A stretch of 41,357 bases of DNA from Mesorhizobium sp. (lineage in GTDB: Bacteria; Pseudomonadota; Alphaproteobacteria; Rhizobiales; Rhizobiaceae). The translations under genes and the position numbers were made by a program. Positions 28,500 through 37,667 of this stretch are shown here, piece after piece. The stretch is taken from NCBI RefSeq assembly GCF_017306585.1, contig NZ_JAFKIC010000142.1:1-41357 (forward strand). The letters run 5' to 3'. Below the pieces are notes generated by a model. That model did not search any database and had not been told where the DNA came from. It worked only from the letters and a program-made list of their open reading frames with translations. Every line of letters starts with the position of its first letter. Position 1 is the first letter of the stretch.

Positions 28500-29852
28500 A
28501 TGACCATCATCAAGCGGGGCGCTGTCGCCCTTGCCGCCGGCGCGCTCAGCTCCTTGCTGGCGATGCCCGCCTTTGCGGAGCCGGTAAAGTTCGATTTCTG
28601 GTTCGGTCTTTCGGGCGATCTCGCCCGGGTCGTCGACACGATGTGCAAGAACTTCAACGAATCGCAGAAGGACTACGAGGTCGTCTGCACCAGCCAGGGC
28701 AATTACGACGCCACGCTGCAGAACACCATCGCCGCCTTCCGCGCTGGCAAGCAGCCGACCGTCGTCCAGGTCTATGACGTCGGCACCGCCACGATGATGC
28801 TGTCGGGCGCCTACAAGCCCGCCGACAAGCTGATGGAAGAAAATGGCTACAAGATCGACTACGCCGACTATTTCCCCGGCATCGCGCGCTACTACGCGAC
28901 CTCCAAGGGCGAGATGCTGTCCTTCCCGTTCAATTCCTCGACCGCGCTGATGTACTGGAACAAGGACGCCTTCGCCAAGATCGGCAAGACCGAGGCGCCC
29001 AAGACCTGGGAAGATGTCGGCGCCGACCTCAAGGCGATGAAGGACGCCGGCTATGAATGCCCGATGGCCATCAACATCTCGGCCAACGAAAGCTGGCAGC
29101 TGATGGAGCAGTTCTCGGCGCTTCACAACCAGCCGATCGCCACCAAGAACAACGGCTATGACGGCCTCGACGCCCGCCTGGAGGTCAACAAGACCAAGTT
29201 CGTCCAGTACGTCACCGACCTCAAGAAGTGGTATGACGCCGGCCTGATCAAGATCAAGTCGAAGGATCTCGGCCAGGACATGGTGCAGGCCTTCGCGACC
29301 GGCACCTGCCAGGTAATCCTGACCTCGGTCGGCGACCATGGCACGGTCGGCCGCACACAGAAGGAAGGCATGAACTGGGACGTCGCCGAACTGCCTGTCT
29401 ATGCCGGCACCGAGCGCAAGAATTCGCTGGTCGGCGGCGCCTCGCTGTGGGTGCTGTCCGGCAAGTCCGACGCTGAATACAAGGGCGCGGCCGCCTTCCT
29501 GAACTTCATCCACGATCCCAAGACGGCTTTGTTCTGGTCGAGCAACACCGGCTACATCCCGGTGACCAAGTCGGGCTTCGACTTCATGAAGTCCAGCGGT
29601 TTCTACGACAAGGCTCCCTACAAGGGGCGTGAAGTCGCGATCGCCAGCCTGACCGCGTCCGAGCCGACCGAAATCACCCGCGGTATCCGTTTGGGCAATT
29701 TCACCCAGATCCGCGCCGAGTTCGGCACGCAGATGCAGGCGATCTTCGCCAACAAGGTGAGCGTCCAGGAAGGCCTCGACACGCTGGTCAAGAACGGCGA
29801 CGCCATCCTCGACCGCTTCCAGCAGACCTATCCGGGTAAGACCCTGCCCTGA
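28500..29852 (+). CDS. ugpB: sn-Glycerol-3-phosphate ABC importer, binding protein
   Basis: The 450-residue periplasmic protein starts with a Sec signal (cleavage near AFA/EP, residue 24). It closely follows UgpB throughout: FDFWFGLSGDLARVVDTMCK, GNYDATLQNTIAAFRAGKQP and SFPFNSSTALMYWNKDAF. ANESWQLMEQFSALHNQPIA and NNGYDGLDARLEVNK match the ligand-binding lobe of E. coli UgpB. It captures glycerol-3-phosphate and glycerophosphodiesters and passes them to UgpAE. The start at 28500 has AGAGGGA a short way upstream. It is separated from ugpA by 155 bp with two hairpins, which could raise binding-protein expression over the membrane parts. Confidence 0.93.
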   Translation: MTIIKRGAVALAAGALSSLLAMPAFAEPVKFDFWFGLSGDLARVVDTMCKNFNESQKDYEVVCTSQGNYDATLQNTIAAFRAGKQPTVVQVYDVGTATMMLSGAYKPADKLMEENGYKIDYADYFPGIARYYATSKGEMLSFPFNSSTALMYWNKDAFAKIGKTEAPKTWEDVGADLKAMKDAGYECPMAINISANESWQLMEQFSALHNQPIATKNNGYDGLDARLEVNKTKFVQYVTDLKKWYDAGLIKIKSKDLGQDMVQAFATGTCQVILTSVGDHGTVGRTQKEGMNWDVAELPVYAGTERKNSLVGGASLWVLSGKSDAEYKGAAAFLNFIHDPKTALFWSSNTGYIPVTKSGFDFMKSSGFYDKAPYKGREVAIASLTASEPTEITRGIRLGNFTQIRAEFGTQMQAIFANKVSVQEGLDTLVKNGDAILDRFQQTYPGKTLP

Positions 29853-29865
29853 TCCCGGATAGTTC

Positions 29866-29896
29866 AATGGCCGCCCGCCAGACACGGGCGGCCATT
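29866..29896 (+). terminator. Strong hairpin after ugpB
   Basis: AATGGCCGCCCG (29866-29877) pairs with CGGGCGGCCATT (29885-29896) over 12 bp with a 7-base loop. It lies 13 bp after the ugpB stop and only TT is left as a T-tail, so it may act as a weak terminator or an mRNA 3' protector. It would give more UgpB than permease, as known for malE-malF. Confidence 0.55.
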
Positions 29897-29920
29897 TCGC
29901 ATCGGCTGTGATCTTGCGTG

Positions 29921-29955
29921 TGTCTCCCGAAACCGGTTCCCACTTTCGGGAGACA
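29921..29955. repeat. Rhizobial-type palindromic repeat in the ugpB-ugpA gap
   Basis: TGTCTCCCGAAA (29921-29932) and TTTCGGGAGACA (29944-29955) form a perfect 12-bp stem around CCGGTTCCCAC. The composition (GAAACCGGTTCCCAC followed by TTTCGGGA and ATGCTT) matches a recurrent Mesorhizobium intergenic element. It shares words with the elements near 8.3 and 11.5 kb. Confidence 0.65.
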
Positions 29956-30007
29956 TGCTTTAGTCTCATCCCGGGCGGTTTGACGGTTCAACGGCATCGG
30001 CGGATCG

Positions 30008-30892
30008 ATGGAAAAACGCGTCACTTTCAGCAAATGGACGATCGGCATCCTGTTCGCGGTGCCGCAGCTCATCCTGATTTTCACCTTCTTCTACTGGCCG
30101 GCAGGCCAGGCGGTGTACTGGTCGCTGACGCTTCAGCAGCCCTGGGGTGGCGGCAATATCTGGGTCGGGCTCGACAATTTCCGCTCGATCCTGTCCAACG
30201 CCGACTATTGGAACTCGATATCGGCCAGCCTCGTATTCGCGGGCATCAGCACCGGCTTGGCGATGTTCATCGCGCTTGTGCTTGCCGCTTTGACCGACCG
30301 GCAACTTGCCGGCTCATGGCTCTACCGCGTGGTGCTGATCTGGCCCTACGGTATCGCCGCACCCGCGCTCGCGCTGGCGTTCCGCTTCATCCTGGCGCCC
30401 GAAGCCGGCTTCATGGCCGTCGTCAACAAGGTCTGGCCCGGCGTCTGGGATCCGGGCCTAGACGGGGCCGATGCCATGGCTTCGATCATCGTCGCCTTCT
30501 CGTGGAAGTATGTCGGCTACAATTTCATCTTCTTCCTGGCCGCGTTCCAGGCCATCCCGCGTTCGTTGATCGAAGCGGCGGCGATGGACGGCTCCGGCGT
30601 CATCAGGCGCTTCTGGGACATCCAGTTCCCGCTGATCACGCCGACCATCTTCTTCCTGCTGGTCATCAACATCACCGAGAGCTTCCAGGATTCCTTCGGC
30701 ATCGTCGACATCATGACCGCCGGCGGGCCGGCCAACGCGACCAATCTGATGGTCTACAAGATCTATTCGGACGGGTTCAAAGGCCTCGACTACTCGGGCG
30801 CCGCCGCGCAGAGCATCATCCTGATGCTGCTCATCATCGTCCTCACCATCGTCCAGTTCCGCTTCATCGAGCGGCGCGTGCATTACAGGTGA
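30008..30892 (+). CDS. ugpA: sn-Glycerol-3-phosphate ABC importer, permease UgpA
   Basis: The 294-residue inner-membrane protein has six predicted helices, the first at about 13-33 (WTIGILFAVPQLILIFTFFY). The EAA loop, EAAAMDGSGVIRRFWDIQFP, contacts the ATPase UgpC. Together with WPYGIAAPALALAFRFILAP it is typical of UgpA of the carbohydrate-uptake (CUT1) transporter family. It forms the channel with UgpE. The upstream intergenic hairpins separate it from ugpB, and ugpE follows within 8 bp. Confidence 0.95.
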   Translation: MEKRVTFSKWTIGILFAVPQLILIFTFFYWPAGQAVYWSLTLQQPWGGGNIWVGLDNFRSILSNADYWNSISASLVFAGISTGLAMFIALVLAALTDRQLAGSWLYRVVLIWPYGIAAPALALAFRFILAPEAGFMAVVNKVWPGVWDPGLDGADAMASIIVAFSWKYVGYNFIFFLAAFQAIPRSLIEAAAMDGSGVIRRFWDIQFPLITPTIFFLLVINITESFQDSFGIVDIMTAGGPANATNLMVYKIYSDGFKGLDYSGAAAQSIILMLLIIVLTIVQFRFIERRVHYR

Positions 30893-30899
30893 GATGGTT

Positions 30900-31814
30900 A
30901 TGGTCGAGCGCACCCCATTCCTCAATTTCTTCACCCATCTGATCCTGTTCGCCGGCTTCGTTTTCTGCGTCGCGCCGTTCGTCATCGTGGCGATCGCGGC
31001 CTCGCACAATCTCAAGGATGTCAACGACGTGCCGATGTCGCTGCTGCCGGGCAGCGACTTCTGGGTCAACATCAAGACCGCCTGGGTTACGGCCGATCTC
31101 GGACCGAAGCTGCTCAACTCCTTCATCGTGGCTGGCGGCGCCGCGGCCGGCAAGGTGATCGTCTCGGCGCTGACCGCCTTCTCGATCGTCTATTTCCGCT
31201 TTCCCGGCCGCACGTTGATGTTCTGGCTGATCTTCATCACGCTCATGCTGCCGCTCGAAGTGCGTATCGTGCCGACCTATGCCGTGGTCGCCAATGTGCT
31301 CGAGCCCTACCAGGCGATCCTGGACGTGACCGGGCTCTCCTGGCTGATCGAAAAGATATCAGGTGTACGGGTCTCGCTCAGCCGTGGATTGCTCAACAGC
31401 TACAGCGGCCTGATATTGCCGCTGGTCGCCACCGCCACCGGCACATTCCTCTACCGGCAGTTCTTCCTGACCGTGCCGGATGAGCTGACCGAGGCCGCGC
31501 GCATGGATGGCGCCGGTCCGTTGCGCTTCTTCGTCGATATCCTGCTGCCCTTGTCGCGCAACAACATGGCGGCTCTCGGCACCATCATGTTCCTGTGGGC
31601 CTGGAACCAGTATCTGTGGCCGTTGCTCATCACCACCGACCAGTCGCGCGCGATGGCGGTCACCGAGCTGAAGCAGCTCATTCCCAATGTCGGCGGCTCT
31701 CCGGAGTGGCATATCGCTATGGCAGGCACGCTCATCGTCATGCTGCCGCCGCTTATCGTCGTCGTGCTGATGCAGCGCTGGTTCGTGCGCGGCCTCATCG
31801 TCACCGAGAAATAA
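30900..31814 (+). CDS. ugpE: sn-Glycerol-3-phosphate ABC importer, permease UgpE
   Basis: The permease of 304 residues has the EAA motif ([21 protein letters not shown]). The N-terminus [19 protein letters not shown] matches UgpE proteins. The C-terminal part [16 protein letters not shown] is also typical of the family. It pairs with UgpA. Two ATGs are close (30894 and 30900). The second is preferred because AGGTGAG at 30887-30893 is then 6 bp away and the N-terminus becomes MVERTP, as in relatives. ugpC follows after 14 bp. Confidence 0.95.
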   Translation: MVERTPFLNFFTHLILFAGFVFCVAPFVIVAIAASHNLKDVNDVPMSLLPGSDFWVNIKTAWVTADLGPKLLNSFIVAGGAAAGKVIVSALTAFSIVYFRFPGRTLMFWLIFITLMLPLEVRIVPTYAVVANVLEPYQAILDVTGLSWLIEKISGVRVSLSRGLLNSYSGLILPLVATATGTFLYRQFFLTVPDELTEAARMDGAGPLRFFVDILLPLSRNNMAALGTIMFLWAWNQYLWPLLITTDQSRAMAVTELKQLIPNVGGSPEWHIAMAGTLIVMLPPLIVVVLMQRWFVRGLIVTEK

Positions 31815-31828
31815 AAGGGAGACGGAAA

Positions 31829-32926
31829 ATGGCCTCCATCACGATACGCGGCGTCAAGAAGAACTACGCCAAGACGCAGGTCGTGCACGGCGTCGATCTC
31901 GATTTCGCATCGGGCGAATTCGTCGTCATTCTCGGGCCGTCCGGCTGCGGCAAGTCTACGCTTTTGCGCATGATCGCCGGACTGGAAGAGATTTCCGACG
32001 GCACGATCGCCATCGACGGTACGGTGGTGAACAAGCTCGAGCCGCGCGAGCGCGGCTGCGCCATGGTGTTCCAGAACTACGCGCTCTATCCGCATATGAG
32101 TGTCGCCCAGAACATCGGCTATTCGCTCAAGGTCGCCGGCATCCCCGCCGCCGAGCGCGACCAGCGCATCCGGGCGGTGGCCCGCACGCTGGAGCTCGAA
32201 CATCTGCTCGACCGCAAGCCGATGGCGCTTTCGGGCGGCCAGCGGCAGCGCGTCGCCATGGGCCGCGCCATGATCCGTGAGCCGAAAGTGTTCCTGTTCG
32301 ACGAGCCGTTGTCCAATCTGGACGCCAAGCTGCGCGTCCAGATGCGTTCCGAGATCCGCAAGCTGCACCGCCGGCTCAATGCGACCTCCGTCTTCGTCAC
32401 CCACGACCAGGTCGAGGCGATGACACTCGCCGACCGGCTGGTGGTCATGAATGGCGGACGCGTCGAACAGGTCGGCACGCCGGGCGAAATCTACACGCGT
32501 CCGGCCAGCCGCTTCGTCGCCACCTTTGTCGGCGCGCCGGCGATGAACATCCTGGAAGGCACCGTCGAACTCGACGGACTGTCGCTGCTCGACGGCAGCC
32601 GGCGCCTGTCGATCGCGCGCGCCGGCCTGCCGGTCGGCACGAAGGTCGCCATGGGCATCCGGCCGGAAGCGGTCCGGCTGGTGGCGCCGGGCACATCAGG
32701 CGCCCTCAACGCTACCGTCGACCTCGTCGAGGAACTTGGCGCCGGGCGGGTGATCTACGCCGATCTAGACGGGGCGCCGTTCTCGGTGATGACATCGGAG
32801 GCCATCCACCCCGAGCCCGGCAGCACGGTCGGTCTGAAGCTTTCAGCCGACGACATGCATTTCTTCTCCTCCGAGACGGGCAGCCGCCTCGATGTCTTCA
32901 AGGCATCCGTGCCCGAGCCGGTCTAA
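31829..32926 (+). CDS. ugpC: sn-Glycerol-3-phosphate ABC importer, ATPase UgpC
   Basis: This 365-residue ATPase has Walker A GPSGCGKS (36-43), Q-loop [12 protein letters not shown], signature [15 protein letters not shown], Walker [13 protein letters not shown] and H-loop VTHDQVEAM. The C-terminal TOBE domain (from about residue 240, including RPEAVRLV) is where UgpC/MalK-type ATPases receive regulatory input. It powers glycerol-3-phosphate import. The start has AAGGGAGA upstream. It converges on fbpC, whose stop is 15 bp away. Confidence 0.95.
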   Translation: MASITIRGVKKNYAKTQVVHGVDLDFASGEFVVILGPSGCGKSTLLRMIAGLEEISDGTIAIDGTVVNKLEPRERGCAMVFQNYALYPHMSVAQNIGYSLKVAGIPAAERDQRIRAVARTLELEHLLDRKPMALSGGQRQRVAMGRAMIREPKVFLFDEPLSNLDAKLRVQMRSEIRKLHRRLNATSVFVTHDQVEAMTLADRLVVMNGGRVEQVGTPGEIYTRPASRFVATFVGAPAMNILEGTVELDGLSLLDGSRRLSIARAGLPVGTKVAMGIRPEAVRLVAPGTSGALNATVDLVEELGAGRVIYADLDGAPFSVMTSEAIHPEPGSTVGLKLSADDMHFFSSETGSRLDVFKASVPEPV

Positions 32927-32941
32927 ATCCTCACCGGAACC

Positions 32942-34024
32942 TTATGCGAAGACGTGGGCCTTTCCGGACACGGTGAGCCGTACGATCTCTCCTACCGCTG
33001 GCGCGTCCATGCCGGATCTGCGCAGGATCAGCGGCGTGCCGCCGATCGCGGCGGCATCGGGCGGATCGGCATTGTTCAGAAGCCGCACCGCGATCGTGCA
33101 TGTCGAGCCGGCGAATTCCGATTCCGTCACTTCGCCGAACAGCATGTCCGATGTGCCCGACATGCCCTCGCGCGACGTTCGCTTCAGCCCGATCTGTTCC
33201 GGCCGCAGCATGATGCGGACGACATCGCGGCTGTCCTTGGTGTCGACCGCGATCCGGCCCAGCGGCGAAATGGCGAAGCCGCCGGAGATGCTGGCCGGCA
33301 GGATGATGGCATCGCCGAGGAACTCGGCGATCATCCTGTCCTTCGGCTTGAGATAGAGGTCGCGCGGCGTGCCGACCTGCGAGAATCTACCGTCGCGCAT
33401 GACCGCCACCTGACTGGCGAAGGACAGGGCCTCGGCCTGGTCGTGCGTCACCAGTATGGTGGTAATGCCCGCGGCTTCCAGCAGTTCGGCCACCGCCTTG
33501 CGCATCGAGGCGCGCAGGCCGGTGTCCAGCGCCGAGAACGGCTCGTCGAGCAGCATCAGCCTGGGCTTCATCGCCATGGCGCGGGCGAGCGCCACGCGCT
33601 GCTGCTGGCCGCCGGAGAGCTCATGCGGGCGGCGTTTGAGGATGGCTTTGTCCAGTCCCACGATATAGGCGAGTTCGACGATGCGCTCGGTGCGCTTGTC
33701 CTGGCCGCGATCCATGCCGAAACCGATATTGTCCGCTATGGTCAGATGCGGGAACAGGGCGCCGTCCTGCGCCACCACGCCGATGCCGCGACGATGCGCC
33801 GGTACGGCGGCGCCGCCATTGGCCAGCACTTCGCCGTCGAGCACGATGCGGCCCTGGTCGGGCGCCTCGAAGCCGGCGATAAGCCGCAGCAAGGTGGTCT
33901 TGCCGCAACCGGAAGGGCCGACGATCGCCGTGCGGCTGCCGCTGGCGACATTGAGGTCGACGCCGGCCAGTGCGGCGACGGGGCCGTACTGCTTTTCCAG
34001 GCGGCTGATTTCGAGAAAGCTCAT
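32942..34024 (-). CDS. fbpC: Iron(III) ABC importer, ATPase (FbpC/AfuC type)
   Basis: The 360-residue ATPase has Walker A GPSGCGKT (36-43), [20 protein letters not shown] around the Q-loop, [27 protein letters not shown] and VTHDQAEAL. The second half (from about residue 240) is a TOBE-like regulatory region with [10 protein letters not shown], typical of FbpC in ferric-iron systems. It energises the FbpB permease. The ATG at 34024 overlaps the fbpB stop in the 4-base string ATGA, so translation is coupled. Confidence 0.9.
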   Translation of the reverse strand: MSFLEISRLEKQYGPVAALAGVDLNVASGSRTAIVGPSGCGKTTLLRLIAGFEAPDQGRIVLDGEVLANGGAAVPAHRRGIGVVAQDGALFPHLTIADNIGFGMDRGQDKRTERIVELAYIVGLDKAILKRRPHELSGGQQQRVALARAMAMKPRLMLLDEPFSALDTGLRASMRKAVAELLEAAGITTILVTHDQAEALSFASQVAVMRDGRFSQVGTPRDLYLKPKDRMIAEFLGDAIILPASISGGFAISPLGRIAVDTKDSRDVVRIMLRPEQIGLKRTSREGMSGTSDMLFGEVTESEFAGSTCTIAVRLLNNADPPDAAAIGGTPLILRRSGMDAPAVGEIVRLTVSGKAHVFA

Positions 34025-35601
34025 CGTCCGGCCATCCGCTTCGACTGGACATAGAGCAGCCAGGTCAGGGGCAGTGACATCGCCACCATGATGAAGGCAT
34101 AAGGCGCTGCGGCGGCATAGTCGATCTCGCCGCTGTAGGACCAGAACGCCATGGCCAGTGTGCGGGTGCCGTTCGGCGCCAGCATCTGGGTCGCGGTCAG
34201 CTCGTTCATGATGCCGAGCGCCACCAGCGCCATGCCGGCCGCCGCGCCGGGCGCCGAGAGCCGGATCGTGGTTGACCAGAGCGCGTTGAGCGGGCGCCGG
34301 CCGAGGCTGGACGCGGCGCGTTCGAGCTCGACCGGCGCCTGGGCGATCGAGGCCCGCAGGCTGACCAGGGCGCGCGGCAGGAACATGAGGGCATAAGCAA
34401 CCAGGATGGTGAACAGCGTCTGATAGAGCGGCTGCGCGATGCGCACGGTGATTGTGACCAGCGCCAGCGCGATGACGACACCCGGTAGCGAGCCGACGAT
34501 ATAGTTGCAACCCTCCAGCAGACGCTGCAGCGGTCCCGGCGCGCGGATCGAGATCCAGGCCATCGGCATCGCAGCAATGGTGGCGAGCAGCGCGCCTGCA
34601 AGCGACAGGAACAGCGTTTGGCCAAGCGCCAGGCCGATCTCGTCGAGGCGCCAGACGCCGGCGCCGCCCGCAAGGAGCCAGCGGCCAATGGTGACGAACG
34701 GCACGCCAAGCGCCAGCAAGGTGGTGATGACGAGCAGGGCCAGGCTCGGGACGGTTGCGCGGCCGAGGCTCATGCGTTGCTGATGGCGCGCCGCGCCGGA
34801 ACCGACACGGGCATAACGCTCCTCGCCGCGCACCAGCACTTCGATGCCGAGCAGTACGAAGCAGCAGGTCGCCAGCACGCCGGCCAGCATGTTGGCCGCC
34901 GGCCCGTTGAAGGTCGACTGGAACTGGTCGACGATCGCGGTGGTGAAGGTGTCGAACCGGATGAAGACATAGAGGCCGTATTCGGCCAGCAGGTGCAGGC
35001 CGACGAGCAGCGAGCCGCCGCAGATGGCGAGCCTCAGCTGCGGCAGCACGACGCGTCGGAACACGCGCCAGGGTCCCAGGCCAAGTGCTGCGGCCGCGTC
35101 TTCCAGCGCCGGATCGAGCCGGCGGAGCGCCGCCGACACCGGCAGATAGAGGAACGGGAAATAGGCGATCACCGACACCAGCACGCCGGCCCACAAGCCA
35201 TGCAGTCCGGGCACCAGGGTGATCCAGGCATAGGAGTGCACGAAGGCCGGAATGGCGAGCGGTGCAACACATAACCAAGCCCACAGGCGGCCGCCGGGCA
35301 GGTCGCTGCGCTCGGTCAGCCAGGCCAGCGCGACGGACAGCACGATGGCGATCGGCACGGAGAGCAGCACCAGCAGGGTGGTGTTGACCAGGAGCTCGCC
35401 CACGCGGGGCCGGAAGACCAATGCCGAGACCGTCTCCCAGCCCGTCTGGATCGCGATCCAGATGATGAAGGCGAGCGGCACGAGCGCCAGCAGCGAGACG
35501 GCCACAGCGGCAGTGACGATCCAGGGCGCGACGCGCCGATGCGTCCGCCGGCGCGTCTTGGGCGGCAGGCTCGTGCGTGAAAGATCGACCGCGGACTGCA
35601 T
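34021..35601 (-). CDS. fbpB: Iron(III) ABC importer, fused permease (FbpB type)
   Basis: The 526-residue permease is a tandem fusion of two six-helix halves, as in FbpB/SfuB. The first half has its EAA-like loop [20 protein letters not shown]. The second has [20 protein letters not shown]. It transports ferric iron from the FbpA binding protein across the inner membrane. It is separated from fbpA by 164 bp that include an intrinsic terminator, so its expression relies on readthrough or a weak internal promoter. Confidence 0.93.
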   Translation of the reverse strand: MQSAVDLSRTSLPPKTRRRTHRRVAPWIVTAAVAVSLLALVPLAFIIWIAIQTGWETVSALVFRPRVGELLVNTTLLVLLSVPIAIVLSVALAWLTERSDLPGGRLWAWLCVAPLAIPAFVHSYAWITLVPGLHGLWAGVLVSVIAYFPFLYLPVSAALRRLDPALEDAAAALGLGPWRVFRRVVLPQLRLAICGGSLLVGLHLLAEYGLYVFIRFDTFTTAIVDQFQSTFNGPAANMLAGVLATCCFVLLGIEVLVRGEERYARVGSGAARHQQRMSLGRATVPSLALLVITTLLALGVPFVTIGRWLLAGGAGVWRLDEIGLALGQTLFLSLAGALLATIAAMPMAWISIRAPGPLQRLLEGCNYIVGSLPGVVIALALVTITVRIAQPLYQTLFTILVAYALMFLPRALVSLRASIAQAPVELERAASSLGRRPLNALWSTTIRLSAPGAAAGMALVALGIMNELTATQMLAPNGTRTLAMAFWSYSGEIDYAAAAPYAFIMVAMSLPLTWLLYVQSKRMAGR

Positions 35602-35696
35602 CAGTCGAGATGCCGGGCCGTTGCGGCGCCGGTGGCGGCAATCTGATGGCCGCTATCGCGGCCGGAGAGGGAGCATGCCGTCATCGACAGGTCTCG

Positions 35697-35732
35697 AAAA
35701 ACAAAGCGCTCCCGCGGGGTTACCGCGGGAGC
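35697..35732 (-). terminator. Intrinsic terminator between fbpA and fbpB
   Basis: In the leftward direction the stem GCTCCCGCGG / CCGCGGGAGC (35732-35723 with 35717-35708, 5-base loop) is followed by GCTTTGTTTTT. A G+C-rich 10-bp stem with a T-tail is a canonical intrinsic terminator. A smaller 6-bp hairpin (35742-35757) precedes it just after the fbpA stop. Partial termination would give much more binding protein than permease. Confidence 0.75.
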
Positions 35733-35765
35733 ACGGTCGGACGTCCTTATTAGGACGAATGGCAA

Positions 35766-36773
35766 CTAAAGCAAGCCGGCTGCCGTCATCAGGTCGGTGA
35801 CCTTCTTGGAGTTCAGCGTTGCCGCATCGACCTTCGGCGCCTGCAGGTCGGCGAGCGGCACCAGCTTCGGATTCGACTGCGCATCCTTGCCGACGGCGTA
35901 TTCGAAGGAGGTTCCGTTCTTCAGAACGTCCTGGCCGCCTTTGCCGGTCACCCACTTCAGGAAGGCCTGCGCTTCCTTCTGATGCTTGCTCGAGGCGAGC
36001 ACGCCGCCGCCCGAGACCGAGACGAACGCGCCCGGATCCTGGTTCTTGAAGTAGTGCAGTTCGACATTGCCGCTGTTTTCGCCGGTCTTGGCCTGATCGC
36101 CGAAATAGTAATAGTGGTAGATCACGCCGCCTTCGATCTCGCCGGCATTGACCGCTTTCATCACCGTGGAGTTGCCTTTGTAGGCGGTGAAATTGGTCTT
36201 CATCGCCTTCAGCCAGTCGGCGGTGGCCGCTTCGCCCTTGAGCTGCAGCAGCGCGCTGACGATAGCCTGGAAGTCAGCGCCCGAAGGCGACGCGGCCCAG
36301 CGGCCCTTCCAGCTCGGGTCGGCGAGGTCGAGCAGCGACTTGGGCAGCTTGTCGGCGCTGAGCTTGGTCTTGTTGTAGGCGAATACGGTGCTGCGCGCGG
36401 CCACGCCCACCCATTTGCCGGTGGAAGGCTGATAGTCCTGCGGCACCTGGGCCAGCGTGTCGGCGTCGACCGGGGCGAACAGGCCGGCTGCTTCGACCAG
36501 CGCCATGGCCGGCGAATTCTCGGTCAGGAAAACATCGGCAGGCGAGGCAGCGCCCTCGGCGACGATCTGGTTGGAAAAGTCGCTGTCGCCGCCATTGCGC
36601 AGCGTGACCTTGATGCCGGTTTCCTTGGTGAAACCTTCAGCCCATTCCTTGGCCAGGCTTTCATGCTGGGCATTGTAGACGACGATGCCATCGTCCTCGG
36701 CCATCGCCGGACCGCCGATCAGGCTGACAACAAGCGCCGTGGCGCCAGCCAAGGTGGAAAGAGCATATTTCAT
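35766..36773 (-). CDS. fbpA: Iron(III) ABC importer, periplasmic binding protein (FbpA type)
   Basis: The 335-residue protein starts with a signal peptide cleaved near AMA/ED (residue 25). The mature part begins GIVVYNAQHESL, a FbpA/FutA opening with a histidine at 37 and glutamate at 38. The triple tyrosine of IYHYYYFGDQ (221-223) supplies the tyrosine ligands for Fe(III). It binds ferric iron in the periplasm and hands it to FbpB. The start has AAGGATGA just upstream of the ATG. The gene is first in the leftward fbpABC operon, under a promoter that carries a RirA-like site. Confidence 0.94.
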   Translation of the reverse strand: MKYALSTLAGATALVVSLIGGPAMAEDDGIVVYNAQHESLAKEWAEGFTKETGIKVTLRNGGDSDFSNQIVAEGAASPADVFLTENSPAMALVEAAGLFAPVDADTLAQVPQDYQPSTGKWVGVAARSTVFAYNKTKLSADKLPKSLLDLADPSWKGRWAASPSGADFQAIVSALLQLKGEAATADWLKAMKTNFTAYKGNSTVMKAVNAGEIEGGVIYHYYYFGDQAKTGENSGNVELHYFKNQDPGAFVSVSGGGVLASSKHQKEAQAFLKWVTGKGGQDVLKNGTSFEYAVGKDAQSNPKLVPLADLQAPKVDAATLNSKKVTDLMTAAGLL

Positions 36774-36819
36774 GGGGTCATCCTTGATCCAGGGGTTGGC
36801 GCGCCCACCTATCGATACA

Positions 36820-36834
36820 TGACCATAGTAGTCA
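36820..36834 (-). promoter_or_regulatory. RirA-type iron-responsive operator (TGA-N9-TCA)
   Basis: TGA (36820-36822), nine bases and TCA (36832-36834) match the IRO palindrome recognised by RirA in rhizobia. On the fbpA strand the site overlaps TTGACT (36835-36830), a good -35 element, about 50 bp before the start codon. RirA bound with its iron-sulfur cluster would block the promoter under iron sufficiency. The match is seen; regulation is inferred. Confidence 0.65.
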
Positions 36835-37068
36835 ACATTTTTGGCCGCGCACAGGCATAAACGTCGGCATCGGGCGGATAATTCCGGGCAGCGCGAAATT
36901 GTTTTTCCCGGCGGCCGGATGGAGGCGGAATGCGAAATGAATCAAGCCGTTGCCCGGGCCCCGATGGCGCGATGCCGCCGACGGCGGGGATGGCCGGGCT
37001 GAAGTCGCAGGCCCGCAAACTTTCGTGATTTGCCCGCAGTTTGGCTTGGACATTATTTCGCCGGCCAC

Positions 37069-37095
37069 GTAACAAATCAGTGCCGAGACACGAAA
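37069..37095 (+). promoter_or_regulatory. SigF-type ECF promoter upstream of its own sigma gene
   Basis: GTAACA (37069-37074) and CGAAA (37091-37095) are separated by 16 bp. This matches the GTAACC-N16-CGAA promoter reported for Caulobacter SigF except for one base in the -35. It ends 19 bp before the GTG start of the ECF gene, so the sigma factor probably drives its own operon. Confidence 0.65.
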
Positions 37096-37114
37096 ATCGG
37101 GGGAGTGAACTCTT

Positions 37115-37666
37115 GTGAGCGGCAAGGACGAGGCCGAGCTTTCCCGGCTGTTGCGGGCCGCGATCGCGGGAGATGAGAAGGCCTACGCCGATTTTCTCCA
37201 CCGGATCGCCGCGCTGGTGCGCGGCTTTGTCCGGCGCAAGATCGTGCAGGGCGGGGTCGATCCCGAGGATGTCGTGCAGGAAACCTTGCTGGCCATTCAT
37301 GTGAAGCGGCATACCTGGCGCCAGGAAGCGCCGGTATTGCCGTGGGTCTATGCCATAGCCCGCTTCAAGCTGATCGACGCCTTCCGGCGGCGTGGCCGGC
37401 GTATCGAGATCGACGTCGACGATATCGCCGAGACTTTTGCCGAGCCCGAAACCGAGACCGTCAGCGAGCGCGACATCAACCGGGCGCTGGACGGGCTGCC
37501 GCCGGCGCAGCGTTCGGTGGTGTCGTCCGTATCGGTGGAAGGGCGTTCGATCGGCGAGACGGCGGCGAAATTCGGCATCACCGAGACAGCGGTGCGCGTG
37601 TCTTTGCATCGGGGGTTGGCCGCCATAGCCAAGCGGTTCAGCCAGGGGCGCTTCGGGCGGGAATGA
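37115..37666 (+). CDS. sigF: ECF sigma factor, SigF-like, linked to NrsF
   Basis: The 183-residue protein has sigma region 2 (about 10-80, with EDVVQETLLAIHVKRHTWRQ and VLPWVYAIARFKLIDAFRR) and region 4 (about 125-178, LPPAQRSVVSSVSVEGRSIG and ETAAKFGITETAVRVSLHRG). It directs RNA polymerase to a small regulon. In Caulobacter the SigF group responds to heavy-metal and oxidative stress and is held by the membrane protein NrsF. The GTG start at 37115 has GGGGGAG upstream. The nrsF gene begins 1 bp after the stop. A SigF-type promoter precedes it. DUF692 or DUF2282 genes, often part of this regulon, are not adjacent here. Confidence 0.88.
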   Translation: MSGKDEAELSRLLRAAIAGDEKAYADFLHRIAALVRGFVRRKIVQGGVDPEDVVQETLLAIHVKRHTWRQEAPVLPWVYAIARFKLIDAFRRRGRRIEIDVDDIAETFAEPETETVSERDINRALDGLPPAQRSVVSSVSVEGRSIGETAAKFGITETAVRVSLHRGLAAIAKRFSQGRFGRE

Positions 37667-37667
37667 C

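Larger units (their letters stand above)
36774..37114. other. Divergent promoter region, fbpA and ECF sigma factor
   Basis: This 341-bp gap contains no convincing gene. It holds the fbpA promoter with its iron operator on the left and the SigF-type promoter on the right, each annotated separately. Between them is a G+C-rich stretch with nothing recognisable. Confidence 0.6.

Noticed and set aside
28280-28777. Open frame of 165 codons entering ugpB out of frame
   Set aside because: It lacks a good ribosome-binding site, overlaps the ugpB start in another frame and shows no domain.
28473-29969. Leftward open frame of about 500 codons opposite ugpB
   Set aside because: Pure antisense of ugpB; composition is typical of codon mirror frames.
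32942-35641. A single open frame of about 900 codons running leftward over fbpC and fbpB
   Set aside because: Its second half is the true fbpC frame; the rest is an out-of-frame shadow of fbpB without any recognisable domain. The ATGA overlap gives two proper genes instead.
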